This document shows, piece by piece, positions 1 through 8,044 of a stretch of DNA of 41,812 nt. This DNA comes from Lachnospiraceae bacterium (GTDB taxonomy: Bacteria > Bacillota > Clostridia > Lachnospirales > Lachnospiraceae). The translations under genes and the position numbers were made by a program. The notes beneath the pieces were generated by a model. It was not told the DNA's origin, ran no database searches, and worked only from the letters and a program-made list of their open reading frames with translations. Position 1 is the first letter of the stretch, and each line of letters opens with the position of its first letter. Location of the stretch: assembly GCA_024682555.1 (NCBI GenBank), contig JAIKZD010000156.1, positions 1-41,812 on the forward strand. Direction: 5' to 3'.

Positions 1-117
1 ACTGCTTTTTTATATGCATCATCATACACGTCCCCGTAAAGGACTACTTCGGCTCCGTAGCTCTTGGTACGGTTTACCTTTATGAGAGGTGTGGTGGTGG
101 GCATATAAAAAAGCAGT
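1..117. other. Foldback: inverted copy of ilvA sequence at the window start
   Basis: Bases 1-17 are the exact reverse complement of 101-117. Bases 18-100, read on the minus strand, encode the IlvA segment that should come just before residue A of AYKKAV: it reads MPTTTPLIKV, then a TKSYGAEVVLYGD stretch ending DVYDD. The forward gene resumes at 101. The tetranucleotide GCAT at 101-104 is shared by both copies, so the joint has a 4-base microhomology. This is seen directly. I infer a chimeric foldback at a contig end (amplification or assembly) rather than biology, because it interrupts a housekeeping gene. Confidence 0.85.
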
Positions 118-934
118 GGAGCTTTCCAAAGAAAACGGATATACCTTTATCCATCCTTTCGATGATCCTGCGGTAGCTACCGGTCAGGGCACCATAGCCA
201 TGGAGATATTTAAGGAACTGCCTCTTGTGGATTATATTCTGGTGCCTATCGGAGGCGGCGGACTTGCCACGGGAGTTTCCACCCTGGCAAAGCTTTTGAA
301 CCCGAAGATCAGGGTGATAGGAGTGGAACCTGAGGGGGCCGCCTGTATGAAGGCTTCCCTTGAGGCCGGAAAGGTCGTCACCTTAAAAAGTGTAAATACC
401 ATAGCCGACGGTACAGCGGTAAAAACCCCCGGTGCGGCTATTTTTCCCTATATCAAAGAAAACATTGACGATATCATTACCGTTCCGGATGAAGACCTCA
501 TAGTCTCCTTCCTGGATATGGTGGAGAATCATAAGATGATCGTGGAGAATTCGGGACTTCTGACCGTTGCGGCCCTGAAAAAACTGGATGTAAAGAACAG
601 GAAGATCGTTGCGATCTTAAGCGGCGGAAACATGGATGTGATCACCATGTCTTCCGTGGTCCAGCAGGGTCTCATAATGCGCGACAGGATATTCACCGTC
701 TCAGTACTGCTTCCCGACAAGCCGGGTGAGCTTTCCAGAGTGGCCGCAACCATCGCGGCACAGAACGGCAATGTGATAAAGCTCGAACATAACCAGTTTG
801 TTTCGACTAACAGAAGCGCCGCCGTTGAACTCAGGATAACCCTTGAAGCCTTCGGCAGTGAGCATAAGCAGGAGATACTGGATGCTCTCGAAAAAGATCA
901 TTACAGGCCGAAGATAGTAAGGACAGTGATATAA
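101..934 (+). CDS. ilvA: Threonine ammonia-lyase (threonine dehydratase), 5' part missing
   Basis: PLP-dependent enzyme that deaminates threonine to 2-oxobutanoate, the first step towards isoleucine, in the cytoplasm. The visible part covers the second half of the catalytic domain (GQGTIAMEI; the glycine-rich GGGGLATG loop that holds the PLP phosphate; the late LSGGN motif). A C-terminal ACT domain follows (about the last 80 residues, starting FTVSVLLPDKPGELSRV). One short ACT domain gives the ~400-residue form rather than the ~510-residue two-ACT biosynthetic form. The PLP lysine and start codon lie in the missing upstream part. The GTG at 89 and its three tryptophan codons belong to the inverted foldback and are not a real start. 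A strong terminator follows the stop. Confidence 0.9.
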   Translation, partial: AYKKAVELSKENGYTFIHPFDDPAVATGQGTIAMEIFKELPLVDYILVPIGGGGLATGVSTLAKLLNPKIRVIGVEPEGAACMKASLEAGKVVTLKSVNTIADGTAVKTPGAAIFPYIKENIDDIITVPDEDLIVSFLDMVENHKMIVENSGLLTVAALKKLDVKNRKIVAILSGGNMDVITMSSVVQQGLIMRDRIFTVSVLLPDKPGELSRVAATIAAQNGNVIKLEHNQFVSTNRSAAVELRITLEAFGSEHKQEILDALEKDHYRPKIVRTVI

Positions 935-972
935 ACAAACGGACCGGATATCAGGATTTTTCCGAACCGACG

Positions 973-1009
973 GGTGTCAAGATTTTTTGCTTGACACCTT
1001 TCTTTTTTT
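973..1009 (+). terminator. Rho-independent terminator after ilvA
   Basis: A perfect 9-bp stem, GGTGTCAAG (973-981) with CTTGACACC (990-998), encloses an 8-base loop and is followed by a T-rich tract to 1009. It closes the ilvA transcript. The 3' arm also carries a TTGACA that can serve as the -35 box of the next promoter. Confidence 0.85.
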
Positions 1010-1019
1010 GTCATATAGT
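991..1019 (+). promoter_or_regulatory. Putative sigma-A promoter for the ylxM-ffh operon
   Basis: TTGACA at 991-996, a 17-base spacer and TATAGT at 1014-1019 match a vegetative promoter closely. The -35 box lies inside the downstream arm of the ilvA terminator stem. A second TTGACA at 1022-1027 has only a weak -10 match and is less likely. Confidence 0.65.
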
Positions 1020-1093
1020 ATTTGACATGCATGTGAGTCTGAGTGTACGAACCTGTTTTTTGCAGCTGATCAAACCCTGCCGGAGTTGCCTGG

Positions 1094-1426
1094 ATGGAAA
1101 AAATAGTTAAGCAGAGCCTTTTATATGATTTTTACGGTGAACTGTTAAACGAACATCAGAGACAGGTCTATGAGGATGCCGTATTCAACGATATGTCCGT
1201 CACCGAGATATCCGAGAACTACGGGATAACGAGACAGGGCGCACACGATATGATCAAAAGATGTGACAGGATCCTTTCCGGTTATGAGGAGAAGCTGAAA
1301 CTCCTTCACAGATTTTCCGTGATAAGGGACTGTATCTCGCAGATCGAGGATATCGCGGATCCGGGGATGGGTGCCGAGTTTAAGAAGATCAGGGCACTTA
1401 CGGAAAAGATAAAGGAAACTCTTTAG
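1094..1426 (+). CDS. ylxM: YlxM-like putative DNA-binding protein of the SRP operon
   Basis: A 110-residue protein of the UPF0122/YlxM family, which sits directly upstream of ffh across Firmicutes and has been linked to the signal recognition particle. The first ~65 residues look like a sigma-70 region 4-type helix-turn-helix (LNEHQRQVYEDAVFNDMSV, then the recognition helix ITRQGAHDMIKRC). The C-terminal half is charged and probably helical. The length is typical. The stop is 17 bases before the ffh start, so the two genes should be co-transcribed from the promoter near 991-1019. The family is clear; its precise role is not. Confidence 0.88.
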   Translation: MEKIVKQSLLYDFYGELLNEHQRQVYEDAVFNDMSVTEISENYGITRQGAHDMIKRCDRILSGYEEKLKLLHRFSVIRDCISQIEDIADPGMGAEFKKIRALTEKIKETL

Positions 1427-1443
1427 AGGACTGATAATACAGA

Positions 1444-2811
1444 ATGGCATTTGAGAGCTTAACCGATAAACTGCAGAAGGTCTTTAAAGGTCTGAGGAGC
1501 AAGGGACGGCTTACCGAAGAGGATGTTAAGACTGCTCTTAAGGAGGTAAAGCTTGCTCTTTTAGAGGCGGACGTAAATTTCAAGGTCGTAAAACAGTTTG
1601 TCAGATCCGTTGAAGAACGTGCGGTCGGCGCGGATGTCATGAACGGATTAAATCCCGGGCAGATGGTCATTAAGATCGTCAATGAGGAAATGATAAACCT
1701 GATGGGGTCTGAGACCACGGAGATTGCCATGCAGCCAGGTAAAGCCATGACCGTCATCATGATGTGCGGACTTCAGGGTGCAGGTAAGACCACAACCGCG
1801 GCTAAGATTGCCGGAAAGCTCAAGTTAAAGGGCAAGAAGTGCCTGCTCGTCGCCTGTGACATATACAGGCCCGCTGCCGTCAAACAGCTTGAAATAAATG
1901 CACAGAAACAGGAAGTCGATGTTTTTTCCATGGGGACCTCCCACAAGGCTTCGGACATTGCAAAGGCTGCCATTGAGCATGCGGCAAAGAACGGACACAA
2001 TGTCGTCATCATTGATACCGCGGGAAGACTGCAGATCGATGAAGAGATGATGGATGAACTGACCGAGATAAAGGAAAAGACGGGGGTTCACCAGACCATT
2101 CTGGTGGTTGACGCAATGACCGGACAGGAGGCTGTCAATGTTGCAAAAACCTTTGATGAAAAGGTGGGTGTTGACGGCGTCGTCCTCTCAAAGCTTGATG
2201 GCGATGCCAGAGGCGGAGCCGCCCTTTCGATAAAGGCTGTTACCGGCAAACCGATACTCTATGTGGGTATGGGAGAAAAGCTTTCCGATCTTGAGCAGTT
2301 CTATCCCGACCGTATGGCAAACAGGATCCTGGGGATGGGTGATGTGCTTACCCTTATCGAAAAAGCCCAGGAGAACCTTGATATAGATGAGGAGAGAGAT
2401 AAGGAAAAGCTTAGAAAGCTTAAGAAGGGACAGTTTGACTTTGAGGATTATCTGGAAAGCATGACCCAGATGAAGAAAATGGGCGGCCTTTCAAGTATCC
2501 TTTCCATGATGCCCGGAATGGGCGGTATGATGGGAGGAATAAAGGCCGATGATCTGGAATCCCAGTTAGATGATAAAAAGATGTCAAGGATAGAGGCCAT
2601 AATCCTTTCCATGACAAAGGAAGAGAGAAGAGATCCCGAACTTTTGAACCCGTCGAGAAAATTCAGGATAGCAAAGGGAGCGGGAGTTGATGTTTCGGAG
2701 GTCAACAGACTTGTGAAACAGTTCAATCAGTCCAAGAAGATGATGAAGCAGATCCCCGGTATGATGGGCGGCTTTGGTGGTAAAAAGGGTAAGTTCAGAC
2801 TGCCTTTTTAG
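1444..2811 (+). CDS. ffh: Signal recognition particle protein Ffh
   Basis: The GTPase that binds signal peptides and 4.5S/SRP RNA and delivers translating ribosomes to FtsY at the membrane. At 455 residues it has the usual length. The N domain is helical (first ~85 residues). The G domain has the P-loop GLQGAGKTTTAAK, the DTAGRL motif and the SKLDGDARGGAAL closing loop. The C-terminal M domain is methionine- and glycine-rich (MMPGMGGMMGG) and includes the SRP-RNA-binding stretch with SRxxRIAxGAG-type residues (SRKFRIAKGAG). It is second in the operon after ylxM. Confidence 0.97.
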   Translation: MAFESLTDKLQKVFKGLRSKGRLTEEDVKTALKEVKLALLEADVNFKVVKQFVRSVEERAVGADVMNGLNPGQMVIKIVNEEMINLMGSETTEIAMQPGKAMTVIMMCGLQGAGKTTTAAKIAGKLKLKGKKCLLVACDIYRPAAVKQLEINAQKQEVDVFSMGTSHKASDIAKAAIEHAAKNGHNVVIIDTAGRLQIDEEMMDELTEIKEKTGVHQTILVVDAMTGQEAVNVAKTFDEKVGVDGVVLSKLDGDARGGAALSIKAVTGKPILYVGMGEKLSDLEQFYPDRMANRILGMGDVLTLIEKAQENLDIDEERDKEKLRKLKKGQFDFEDYLESMTQMKKMGGLSSILSMMPGMGGMMGGIKADDLESQLDDKKMSRIEAIILSMTKEERRDPELLNPSRKFRIAKGAGVDVSEVNRLVKQFNQSKKMMKQIPGMMGGFGGKKGKFRLPF

Positions 2812-2854
2812 CATAGAAACATGACATCCAAATATTTTACGGAGGTAATCAAAA

Positions 2855-3097
2855 ATGGTAAAGATCAGATTAAGAAGGATGGGAAAGAAGAAGGCTCCTT
2901 ACTATAGAGTCATTGTTGCGGATGCAAGATCTCCCCGTGACGGAAGATGTATTGAGGAGATAGGTATCTATGATCCCAACACGGATCCCGCAACCGTCAG
3001 GATCGATGAGGAGCTTGCAAAGAAATGGCTTGGTACAGGCGCACAGCCCACGGAAGTCGTTGCCAAGCTTTTAAAGATTGCCGGAATAGAAAAATAA
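2855..3097 (+). CDS. rpsP: 30S ribosomal protein S16
   Basis: An 80-residue small-subunit protein that helps 16S rRNA fold during assembly. The N-terminus ([20 protein letters not shown]) and the following RSPRDGR and LGxYDP-like (IGIYDPNT) motifs are diagnostic. A clear ribosome binding site (GGAGG) precedes the ATG. The gene lies between ffh and the KH-domain gene, as in most Firmicutes. Confidence 0.97.
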   Translation: MVKIRLRRMGKKKAPYYRVIVADARSPRDGRCIEEIGIYDPNTDPATVRIDEELAKKWLGTGAQPTEVVAKLLKIAGIEK

Positions 3098-3115
3098 AGG
3101 ATATGGAGGGCAGAG

Positions 3116-3349
3116 ATGAAGGAACTTGTTGAAGTAATTGCAAAATCTCTGGTTGACAATCCTGATGAAGTTAAGGTGACACAGACTGAGGATGACAGAT
3201 CCATAGTCGTAGAGCTTAGAGTTGCTCCGGCTGATATGGGTAAGGTCATAGGTAAACAGGGTCGTATTGCCAAGGCGATCAGAGCTGTAGTAAAAGCAGC
3301 TGCAGCCGGCGAGACAAAAAAGGTTATAGTTGATATTGTTCAGGATTAA
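3116..3349 (+). CDS. khpA: KH-domain RNA-binding protein (KhpA/YlqC)
   Basis: A 77-residue single-KH protein. The signature loop is IGKQGRIAKAIRAVVKAAA, a GxxG-type KH motif. In Firmicutes this family (YlqC/KhpA) partners with KhpB/Jag and affects cell elongation and small-RNA biology. The gene starts 18 bases after rpsP stops and is followed by a hairpin. The ylqD gene that sits between this gene and rimM in Bacillus is absent. Confidence 0.92.
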   Translation: MKELVEVIAKSLVDNPDEVKVTQTEDDRSIVVELRVAPADMGKVIGKQGRIAKAIRAVVKAAAAGETKKVIVDIVQD

Positions 3350-3357
3350 AACGGAGT

Positions 3358-3384
3358 TTAGGACATCGCTTTGCGGTGTCCTAA
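3358..3384 (+). promoter_or_regulatory. Intercistronic hairpin between khpA and rimM
   Basis: A 12-bp stem (3358-3369 with 3373-3384, one G-U pair) with a TTT loop lies 8 bases after the khpA stop. No T-tract follows, so it is more likely an RNA-processing or stability hairpin than a strong terminator. Confidence 0.6.
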
Positions 3385-3454
3385 GTTATACCCCAAAGGT
3401 TATGGCCCCTCCTTTACGGGCAGGGGATGATCAGACTGTCTCAGGAGGAGTCCG

Positions 3455-3961
3455 ATGGAAGAACGATTCAAGGTAGGGATAATCACCGGTGCACACGGGG
3501 TACACGGCGAGGTAAAAGTGTTCCCGACAACGGATGATCCGCGCCGCTTTAAGAAGCTTAAGGAGGTCATTCTTTGCGGAAAGGGCGGAGAAAGAACCGT
3601 AAAGATCGTATCCGTCAAGCTTAATGCTTCGATGGTGATACTTAAGCTTGAGGGCACGGATGACAGAGATGCGGCGGACAGACTGAAGAAAACAGAGCTT
3701 TTTGTCGACAGAAAAAATGCCGTGAAGCTTGAAAAAGATGAGTACTTTATTGCCGATCTTATAGGGATGAAGGTGGTCGACGAAGACGACCGGATGATAG
3801 GTGAGCTTTGGGATGTTATCCAGACAGGTGCAAACGATGTTTATTCCGTAAGACAGGAGGACGGCAGGGATCTGCTGATCCCCGCCATTAAAGAATGCAT
3901 CCTCTCCGTGGATGTAAATGAAAGGATAATGAAAGTACACATCATGGAAGGGCTGATCTGA
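3455..3961 (+). CDS. rimM: Ribosome maturation factor RimM
   Basis: A 168-residue factor that binds S19 and helps mature the 3' domain of 16S rRNA. The N-terminal beta-barrel starts with [18 protein letters not shown], the family signature, and contains TDDPRRF. The C-terminal half (about residue 95 on) is a PRC-barrel with [12 protein letters not shown] and the conserved [10 protein letters not shown] strand. A strong Shine-Dalgarno (GGAGGAG) precedes the ATG. The stop codon overlaps the first base of trmD, so translation is probably coupled. Confidence 0.95.
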   Translation: MEERFKVGIITGAHGVHGEVKVFPTTDDPRRFKKLKEVILCGKGGERTVKIVSVKLNASMVILKLEGTDDRDAADRLKKTELFVDRKNAVKLEKDEYFIADLIGMKVVDEDDRMIGELWDVIQTGANDVYSVRQEDGRDLLIPAIKECILSVDVNERIMKVHIMEGLI

Positions 3962-4689
3962 TGAATTTTCATGTTATGACGCTTTTTCCCGAAATGATCG
4001 ATCCGGTCCTTAATACCAGTATTATCGGGCGGGCTGTAAAGAGCGGGCTGATAAATATCGATACCGTCAACATAAGGGATTATGCTTTTAACAAACACTC
4101 CAAGGTAGATGATTATACCTATGGCGGCGGGGCGGGGATGCTAATGCAGGCAGAACCCGTATATCTCTGCTACAGGTCTGTCGTTGACGGGATAAGGCCG
4201 GATGCCGGACATGCGGGAAAGGATGGTTCCACCCGTATAAGATGCATCTATCTTACCCCCCAGGGCAGGGTATTTGATCAGGAGACCGCCGGGGAACTGT
4301 CAAAGGAAGAGGATCTTATACTACTGTGCGGACATTATGAGGGCATAGATGAAAGAGTACTTGAGGAGATAGTTACCGACAATATCTCCATAGGGGATTA
4401 TGTTCTGACGGGAGGAGAGATACCGGCGATGGTGCTTATCGACGCCGTGTCAAGGCTTGTGCCGGGGGTTCTCAATAATGACCTCTCTCCGGAATATGAA
4501 TCATTTTATGACGGACTGTTGGAGTATCCCCAGTATTCAAGGCCGGAAATATGGCATGACAGGCCCGTTCCGGCAGTCCTTTTATCGGGACATCATGAAA
4601 ACATTGAAAAATGGCGCAGGGAGCAGGCAATTATAAGAACCATGGAAAGACGGCCCGATCTCTGGGATAAATATAAGGGCAAAAGTTAA
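3961..4689 (+). CDS. trmD: tRNA (guanine-N1)-methyltransferase TrmD
   Basis: A SPOUT-class enzyme that methylates G37 of tRNAs reading CUN, CCN and CGG codons, using S-adenosylmethionine and so preventing frameshifting. It has 242 residues. The trefoil-knot SAM site is visible in the [13 protein letters not shown] segment and in [12 protein letters not shown], followed by the RLVPGVL linker. The C-terminal domain has the usual EYPQYSRP and LLSGHH motifs. It overlaps rimM by one base, and a new promoter and leader follow before rplS. Confidence 0.97.
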   Translation: MNFHVMTLFPEMIDPVLNTSIIGRAVKSGLINIDTVNIRDYAFNKHSKVDDYTYGGGAGMLMQAEPVYLCYRSVVDGIRPDAGHAGKDGSTRIRCIYLTPQGRVFDQETAGELSKEEDLILLCGHYEGIDERVLEEIVTDNISIGDYVLTGGEIPAMVLIDAVSRLVPGVLNNDLSPEYESFYDGLLEYPQYSRPEIWHDRPVPAVLLSGHHENIEKWRREQAIIRTMERRPDLWDKYKGKS

Positions 4690-4697
4690 TATTTTTC

Positions 4698-4726
4698 TTG
4701 CAAACATAACTTTCAGGTGTTATATT
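4698..4726 (+). promoter_or_regulatory. Putative promoter of rplS
   Basis: TTGCAA at 4698-4703, a 17-base spacer and TATATT at 4721-4726 resemble a sigma-A promoter just after trmD. It gives rplS its own transcript in addition to read-through from the ylxM-ffh operon. Confidence 0.55.
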
Positions 4727-4731
4727 ATTAT

Positions 4732-4808
4732 AGTTGCAGTTAGTGCACGTAAGATAAAGAGACGGTCCGCTGTTCAGACAGATGATCAAGAACGTCCGAT
4801 ACAGAAGG
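4732..4808 (+). ncRNA. Possible L19 (rplS) ribosomal-protein leader
   Basis: The ~80-base untranslated stretch before rplS contains GACGGTCCGCTG, a small CTGT/ACAG hairpin and a second near-copy ACGTCCGAT before the Shine-Dalgarno AAGGAGG. This resembles the autoregulatory L19 leader known upstream of rplS in low-GC Gram-positives, judged from memory and position. A covariance-model search would decide. Confidence 0.4.
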
Positions 4809-4816
4809 AGGTCGCA

Positions 4817-5164
4817 ATGAACGACATTATTAAAAACATTGAAGCCGAACAGTTAAAGGAAAGCATTCCTGAGTTCAACGTAGGTGATACCGTAAGGGTA
4901 CACGCAAAGATCAAGGAAGGAAACCGCGAGAGGATCCAGATCTTCGAGGGAACTGTCCTTAAAAGACAGGGTGGCTCTAACAGAGAGACCTTTACCGTAA
5001 GAAAGACATCAAACGGTGTGGGCGTTGAAAAGACATGGCCCCTGCACTCACCCCATGTTGATAAGATCGAAGTGGTGAAGCACGGTAAGGTAAGAAGAGC
5101 TAAGTTATTCTACTTAAGAGACAGAGTCGGTAAGAGAGCAAAGATTAAAGAGCGGGTTAAGTAG
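4817..5164 (+). CDS. rplS: 50S ribosomal protein L19
   Basis: A 115-residue large-subunit protein located at the 30S-50S interface. Typical motifs are [20 protein letters not shown], the FEGTVLKR strand, [10 protein letters not shown] and the C-terminal [12 protein letters not shown] strong ribosome binding site (AAGGAGG) precedes the ATG. It is the last gene of the SRP/ribosome block and is followed by a strong terminator. Confidence 0.97.
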   Translation: MNDIIKNIEAEQLKESIPEFNVGDTVRVHAKIKEGNRERIQIFEGTVLKRQGGSNRETFTVRKTSNGVGVEKTWPLHSPHVDKIEVVKHGKVRRAKLFYLRDRVGKRAKIKERVK

Positions 5165-5192
5165 ATTTCATAAGGAACTTGTAAGGATTATC

Positions 5193-5226
5193 AAAAGGCG
5201 GCTTTCCGAATGGAAGCCGCCTTTTT
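5193..5226 (+). terminator. Rho-independent terminator after rplS
   Basis: GGCGGCTTTCC (5197-5207) pairs with GGAAGCCGCC (5212-5221) with one bulged T. A four-base loop, a flanking A-run and a T-run complete the structure. Only 18 bases separate it from the pheA start, leaving no room for a complete separate promoter downstream of it. Confidence 0.9.
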
Positions 5227-5244
5227 ACAGGAACGGGAGCGGAG

Positions 5245-6363
5245 ATGATTATGAAAGAATTGGCTGAAGCAAGAAAAAAGATCAATCAGATCGATGAACA
5301 GATGGCGAAGCTCTTTGAGGAAAGGATGCTTCTTAGCATGGAGATAGCTGACTATAAAAAAGAACATGCTCTCCCCATAAAGGATCCCGAAAGAGAAGAG
5401 GAAATGATCAAGAAAAACAGGAATATGATAGAGAACAAGTCCGTTGAGGGCTATTATGTCGATTTCCTTAAGAACATCATAAACCTTTCCTGCGCGTACC
5501 AGACAAGGCTGCTTGAGGGTCTGAAGGTGTCATACAGCGGTGTGGAAGGAGCGTTTTCCCATATCGCCGCAAAAAGGCTTTTTCCCCAGGCCGAGCTTAT
5601 ACCGTGCCCTGATTTTACCAAGGCCTACAGATCGGTGGAAACCGGGGAGAGCGACTGTTGTGTGCTTCCCATAGAGAACAGTTTTGCGGGTGATGTTGGC
5701 ACGGTAATGGATCTGATGTTTTCCGGCGATCTTTACATCAATCAGGTAATAGATGTCGATATCGTCCAGAATCTGATCGCCTCGGAGAATGCGACCGTTG
5801 AATCCGTAAAAAAGGTACTGAGCCATCCACAGGCACTTGAACAGAGCGATGAATTCATAAACAGCCACGGCTATGAAACCATTGCATACTCAAATACCGC
5901 CCTGGCGGCAAAATATGTGAAGGAACAGAACGATCCAACCATAGCAGCAATTGCATCCGCGGAGACGGCGGAGCTTTTCTCGTTAAAAATACTCGACAGC
6001 CATATCAATACAAGCAGAAACAATACCACCAGATTTGCTGCTTTTTCCAGAAGCCAGAATAAACCGGCCGCAACAAAGAAAAGGGATAACGAGCATTTCA
6101 TCCTTGTATATACCGTAAGGAACGAAGCGGGGGCACTTGCCCAGACGCTTAACATAATCGGAGCCCACGGCTTCAACATGAGAAGCTTAAGGAGCAGACC
6201 CATGAAGGATCTGTTATGGAGTTATTATTTCTATGTTGAGGCTGAAGGAAATGTCAACACGGTAAACGGGAAGGAAATGCTTAAGGAGCTTTCGGCGATA
6301 TGTGCAAAGCTTAAGCTTGTTGGCACATATCTCGGTTATGATAATGAGGGACAGAAAGCATGA
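5245..6363 (+). CDS. pheA: Bifunctional chorismate mutase / prephenate dehydratase (P-protein)
   Basis: Converts chorismate to prephenate and then to phenylpyruvate for phenylalanine synthesis. It has 372 residues in three domains. An AroQ-type chorismate mutase covers about residues 1-90 (ARKKINQIDEQMAKLFEERM, then IKDPEREEEM). The prephenate dehydratase follows (VSYSGVEGAFSHIAA; the catalytic NTTRFAAFSR region near residue 260). A C-terminal ACT domain has AGALAQTLNIIGAHGFNM; the usual ESRP phenylalanine-binding motif reads RSRP here, which might alter feedback. The first ATG is taken; a second in-frame ATG lies two codons on. It overlaps aroQ by four bases and heads the aromatic block. Confidence 0.95.
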   Translation: MIMKELAEARKKINQIDEQMAKLFEERMLLSMEIADYKKEHALPIKDPEREEEMIKKNRNMIENKSVEGYYVDFLKNIINLSCAYQTRLLEGLKVSYSGVEGAFSHIAAKRLFPQAELIPCPDFTKAYRSVETGESDCCVLPIENSFAGDVGTVMDLMFSGDLYINQVIDVDIVQNLIASENATVESVKKVLSHPQALEQSDEFINSHGYETIAYSNTALAAKYVKEQNDPTIAAIASAETAELFSLKILDSHINTSRNNTTRFAAFSRSQNKPAATKKRDNEHFILVYTVRNEAGALAQTLNIIGAHGFNMRSLRSRPMKDLLWSYYFYVEAEGNVNTVNGKEMLKELSAICAKLKLVGTYLGYDNEGQKA

Positions 6364-6806
6364 AGATACTTGTCATAAACGGCCCGAACATAAACATGCT
6401 CGGTATCAGGGAACCTGATATATACGGAAGAGAGGATTATAAGACTCTTCTGGGCATGATAGAAGACCATTGCAGGAACTTAGGGGTCAGTGTCGAATGC
6501 TACCAGTCCAACCATGAGGGGGATCTGGTGGATAAGATCCAGCAGGCTTATTTTGACGGAGTCGACGGTATCGTGATAAATCCGGGTGGATACACCCATA
6601 CTTCGGTGGCTCTTTTAGATGCGCTGAAAGCAGTGGCTATTCCTGCCGTGGAGGTTCACATATCTAAAGTTGATGAGCGCGAGGATTTCAGACAGGTGAG
6701 CTATGTAAGCCATGCAGTCGTAAAGCGGATCATCGGCAGGGGACTTAAAGGGTATATTGAGGCCATCGATCATCTGACAGAGTCTGAGGCATCACAACCT
6801 TCTTGA
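6360..6806 (+). CDS. aroQ: Type II 3-dehydroquinate dehydratase
   Basis: Dehydrates 3-dehydroquinate to 3-dehydroshikimate in the shikimate pathway. The 148-residue flavodoxin-like fold is recognised by INGPNINMLGIREPDIYG at the N-terminus, QSNHEGDLVDKI, NPGGYTHTSVALLDA and VEVHISKVDEREDFR. The catalytic tyrosine (IYG) and histidine (EVHIS) are present. The start overlaps the pheA stop (ATGA), a sign of translational coupling. Confidence 0.96.
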   Translation: MKILVINGPNINMLGIREPDIYGREDYKTLLGMIEDHCRNLGVSVECYQSNHEGDLVDKIQQAYFDGVDGIVINPGGYTHTSVALLDALKAVAIPAVEVHISKVDEREDFRQVSYVSHAVVKRIIGRGLKGYIEAIDHLTESEASQPS

Positions 6807-6820
6807 AAACGGAGAGATCA

Positions 6821-8044
6821 ATGAGATTAAGGATAGAGCCATCGGTTTTAAAAGGCAGGGTCTCTGCACCTCCGTCAAAGAGTTATGCGCACAGGATGAT
6901 GATCTGCAGCGCACTGGCGGAGGGGATGAGCATTATCGAAGGTATATCGGACAGCGAGGACATGAATGCGACACTTGACTGCATCAATACACTTGGTGCC
7001 ATGGCAGAACATGAAGGCAGGACCGCATATATTACGGGGATCGGACAGACCGTAAAGACCCCGGGGATATTTGACTGCAGAGAAAGCGGATCCACCCTCA
7101 GGTTTATGATCCCTGTCGCACTTGCCCTGTACGATTCCGTTTCCTTTACCGGAAGCGGCAGACTTCTTGAAAGAGGGATAGCCGTTTACGAAGAACTCTT
7201 TTCGAAAAAGGGAATATCGGTAAAAAAAACGGATCATTCAATAGAGCTTAGCGGACGGCTCCTTCCCGGGGAATACGATGTCAGGGGAGACGTGAGCTCT
7301 CAGTTTATCACGGGTCTTTTAATGGCGCTTCCGATCCTTGACGGAGACAGTATCATAAAGATAAACGGTGAATTCGAAAGCAGGCCGTATGTAAACATCA
7401 CTCTTGATACCATGAGGCAATTCGGCGTATCCGTTGATGAGAAGGCTGATAATGAATATCATTTAAAGGGATCCGGGAGGTATAGGAGCAGAAAGGCCGA
7501 GGCAGAGGGAGACTGGTCAAATGCCGCCTTTTTGTATGCCCTTAAATATCTCGGGAACGAAATTGAGATCCTTGGATTAAATGATGCAAGCAGGCAGGGA
7601 GATAAGGCCTGCATCGGAATGTTTGAGGCGTTAAGAGACGGGTGTAAGACAGTGGATATTTCGGACTGTCCCGACCTTGGTCCGGTGCTGTTTGCTTATT
7701 CCGCTCTGTTTCACGGCGGGATCTTTACCGGCACAAAACGGCTCAGGATAAAGGAAAGCGACAGGGTCCTCTGTATGCAGAAAGAGCTTCTTAAATTCGG
7801 GATAAAAACGGAGAGCACCGAAAACACACTCACGGTTGCCTCGGGCAGGTTTAAGGGCGGGATAAGCAGTCCGGAAACTGAGCTTGATTCCCATAATGAT
7901 CACAGGATCGCCATGGCTCTTTCGGTCATGATGAGTGTTACCGGGGGAGTCCTTAAGAACGCGGAAGCCGTTAAAAAGAGTTATCCCGATTTTTATGATG
8001 TTATGAGAGATCTCGGAATGGAGGTTTTTGATGAAACCACTTAA
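6821..8044 (+). CDS. aroA: 3-phosphoshikimate 1-carboxyvinyltransferase (EPSP synthase)
   Basis: Transfers enolpyruvate from PEP to shikimate-3-phosphate, the step before chorismate. About 407 residues from the ATG at 6821, which has GGAGAG just upstream; an in-frame TTG at 6803 inside the aroQ stop is less likely. Signatures: PPSKSYAHRMMICSALAEG (substrate-binding lysine and serine), ESGSTLRFMIP, the central SSQFITGLLMALP, KESDR and the C-terminal SHNDHRIAMALS. The length is slightly below the usual ~425. Its last 14 bases overlap tyrA. Confidence 0.95.
   Translation: MRLRIEPSVLKGRVSAPPSKSYAHRMMICSALAEGMSIIEGISDSEDMNATLDCINTLGAMAEHEGRTAYITGIGQTVKTPGIFDCRESGSTLRFMIPVALALYDSVSFTGSGRLLERGIAVYEELFSKKGISVKKTDHSIELSGRLLPGEYDVRGDVSSQFITGLLMALPILDGDSIIKINGEFESRPYVNITLDTMRQFGVSVDEKADNEYHLKGSGRYRSRKAEAEGDWSNAAFLYALKYLGNEIEILGLNDASRQGDKACIGMFEALRDGCKTVDISDCPDLGPVLFAYSALFHGGIFTGTKRLRIKESDRVLCMQKELLKFGIKTESTENTLTVASGRFKGGISSPETELDSHNDHRIAMALSVMMSVTGGVLKNAEAVKKSYPDFYDVMRDLGMEVFDETT

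Noticed and set aside
89-100. GTG at 89 as the start of the ilvA product
   Set aside because: These bases are the inverted foldback; the encoded Met-Trp-Trp-Trp is not part of IlvA.
3358-3384. Rho-independent terminator after khpA
   Set aside because: The hairpin is strong but no T-tract follows, and rimM continues the operon.
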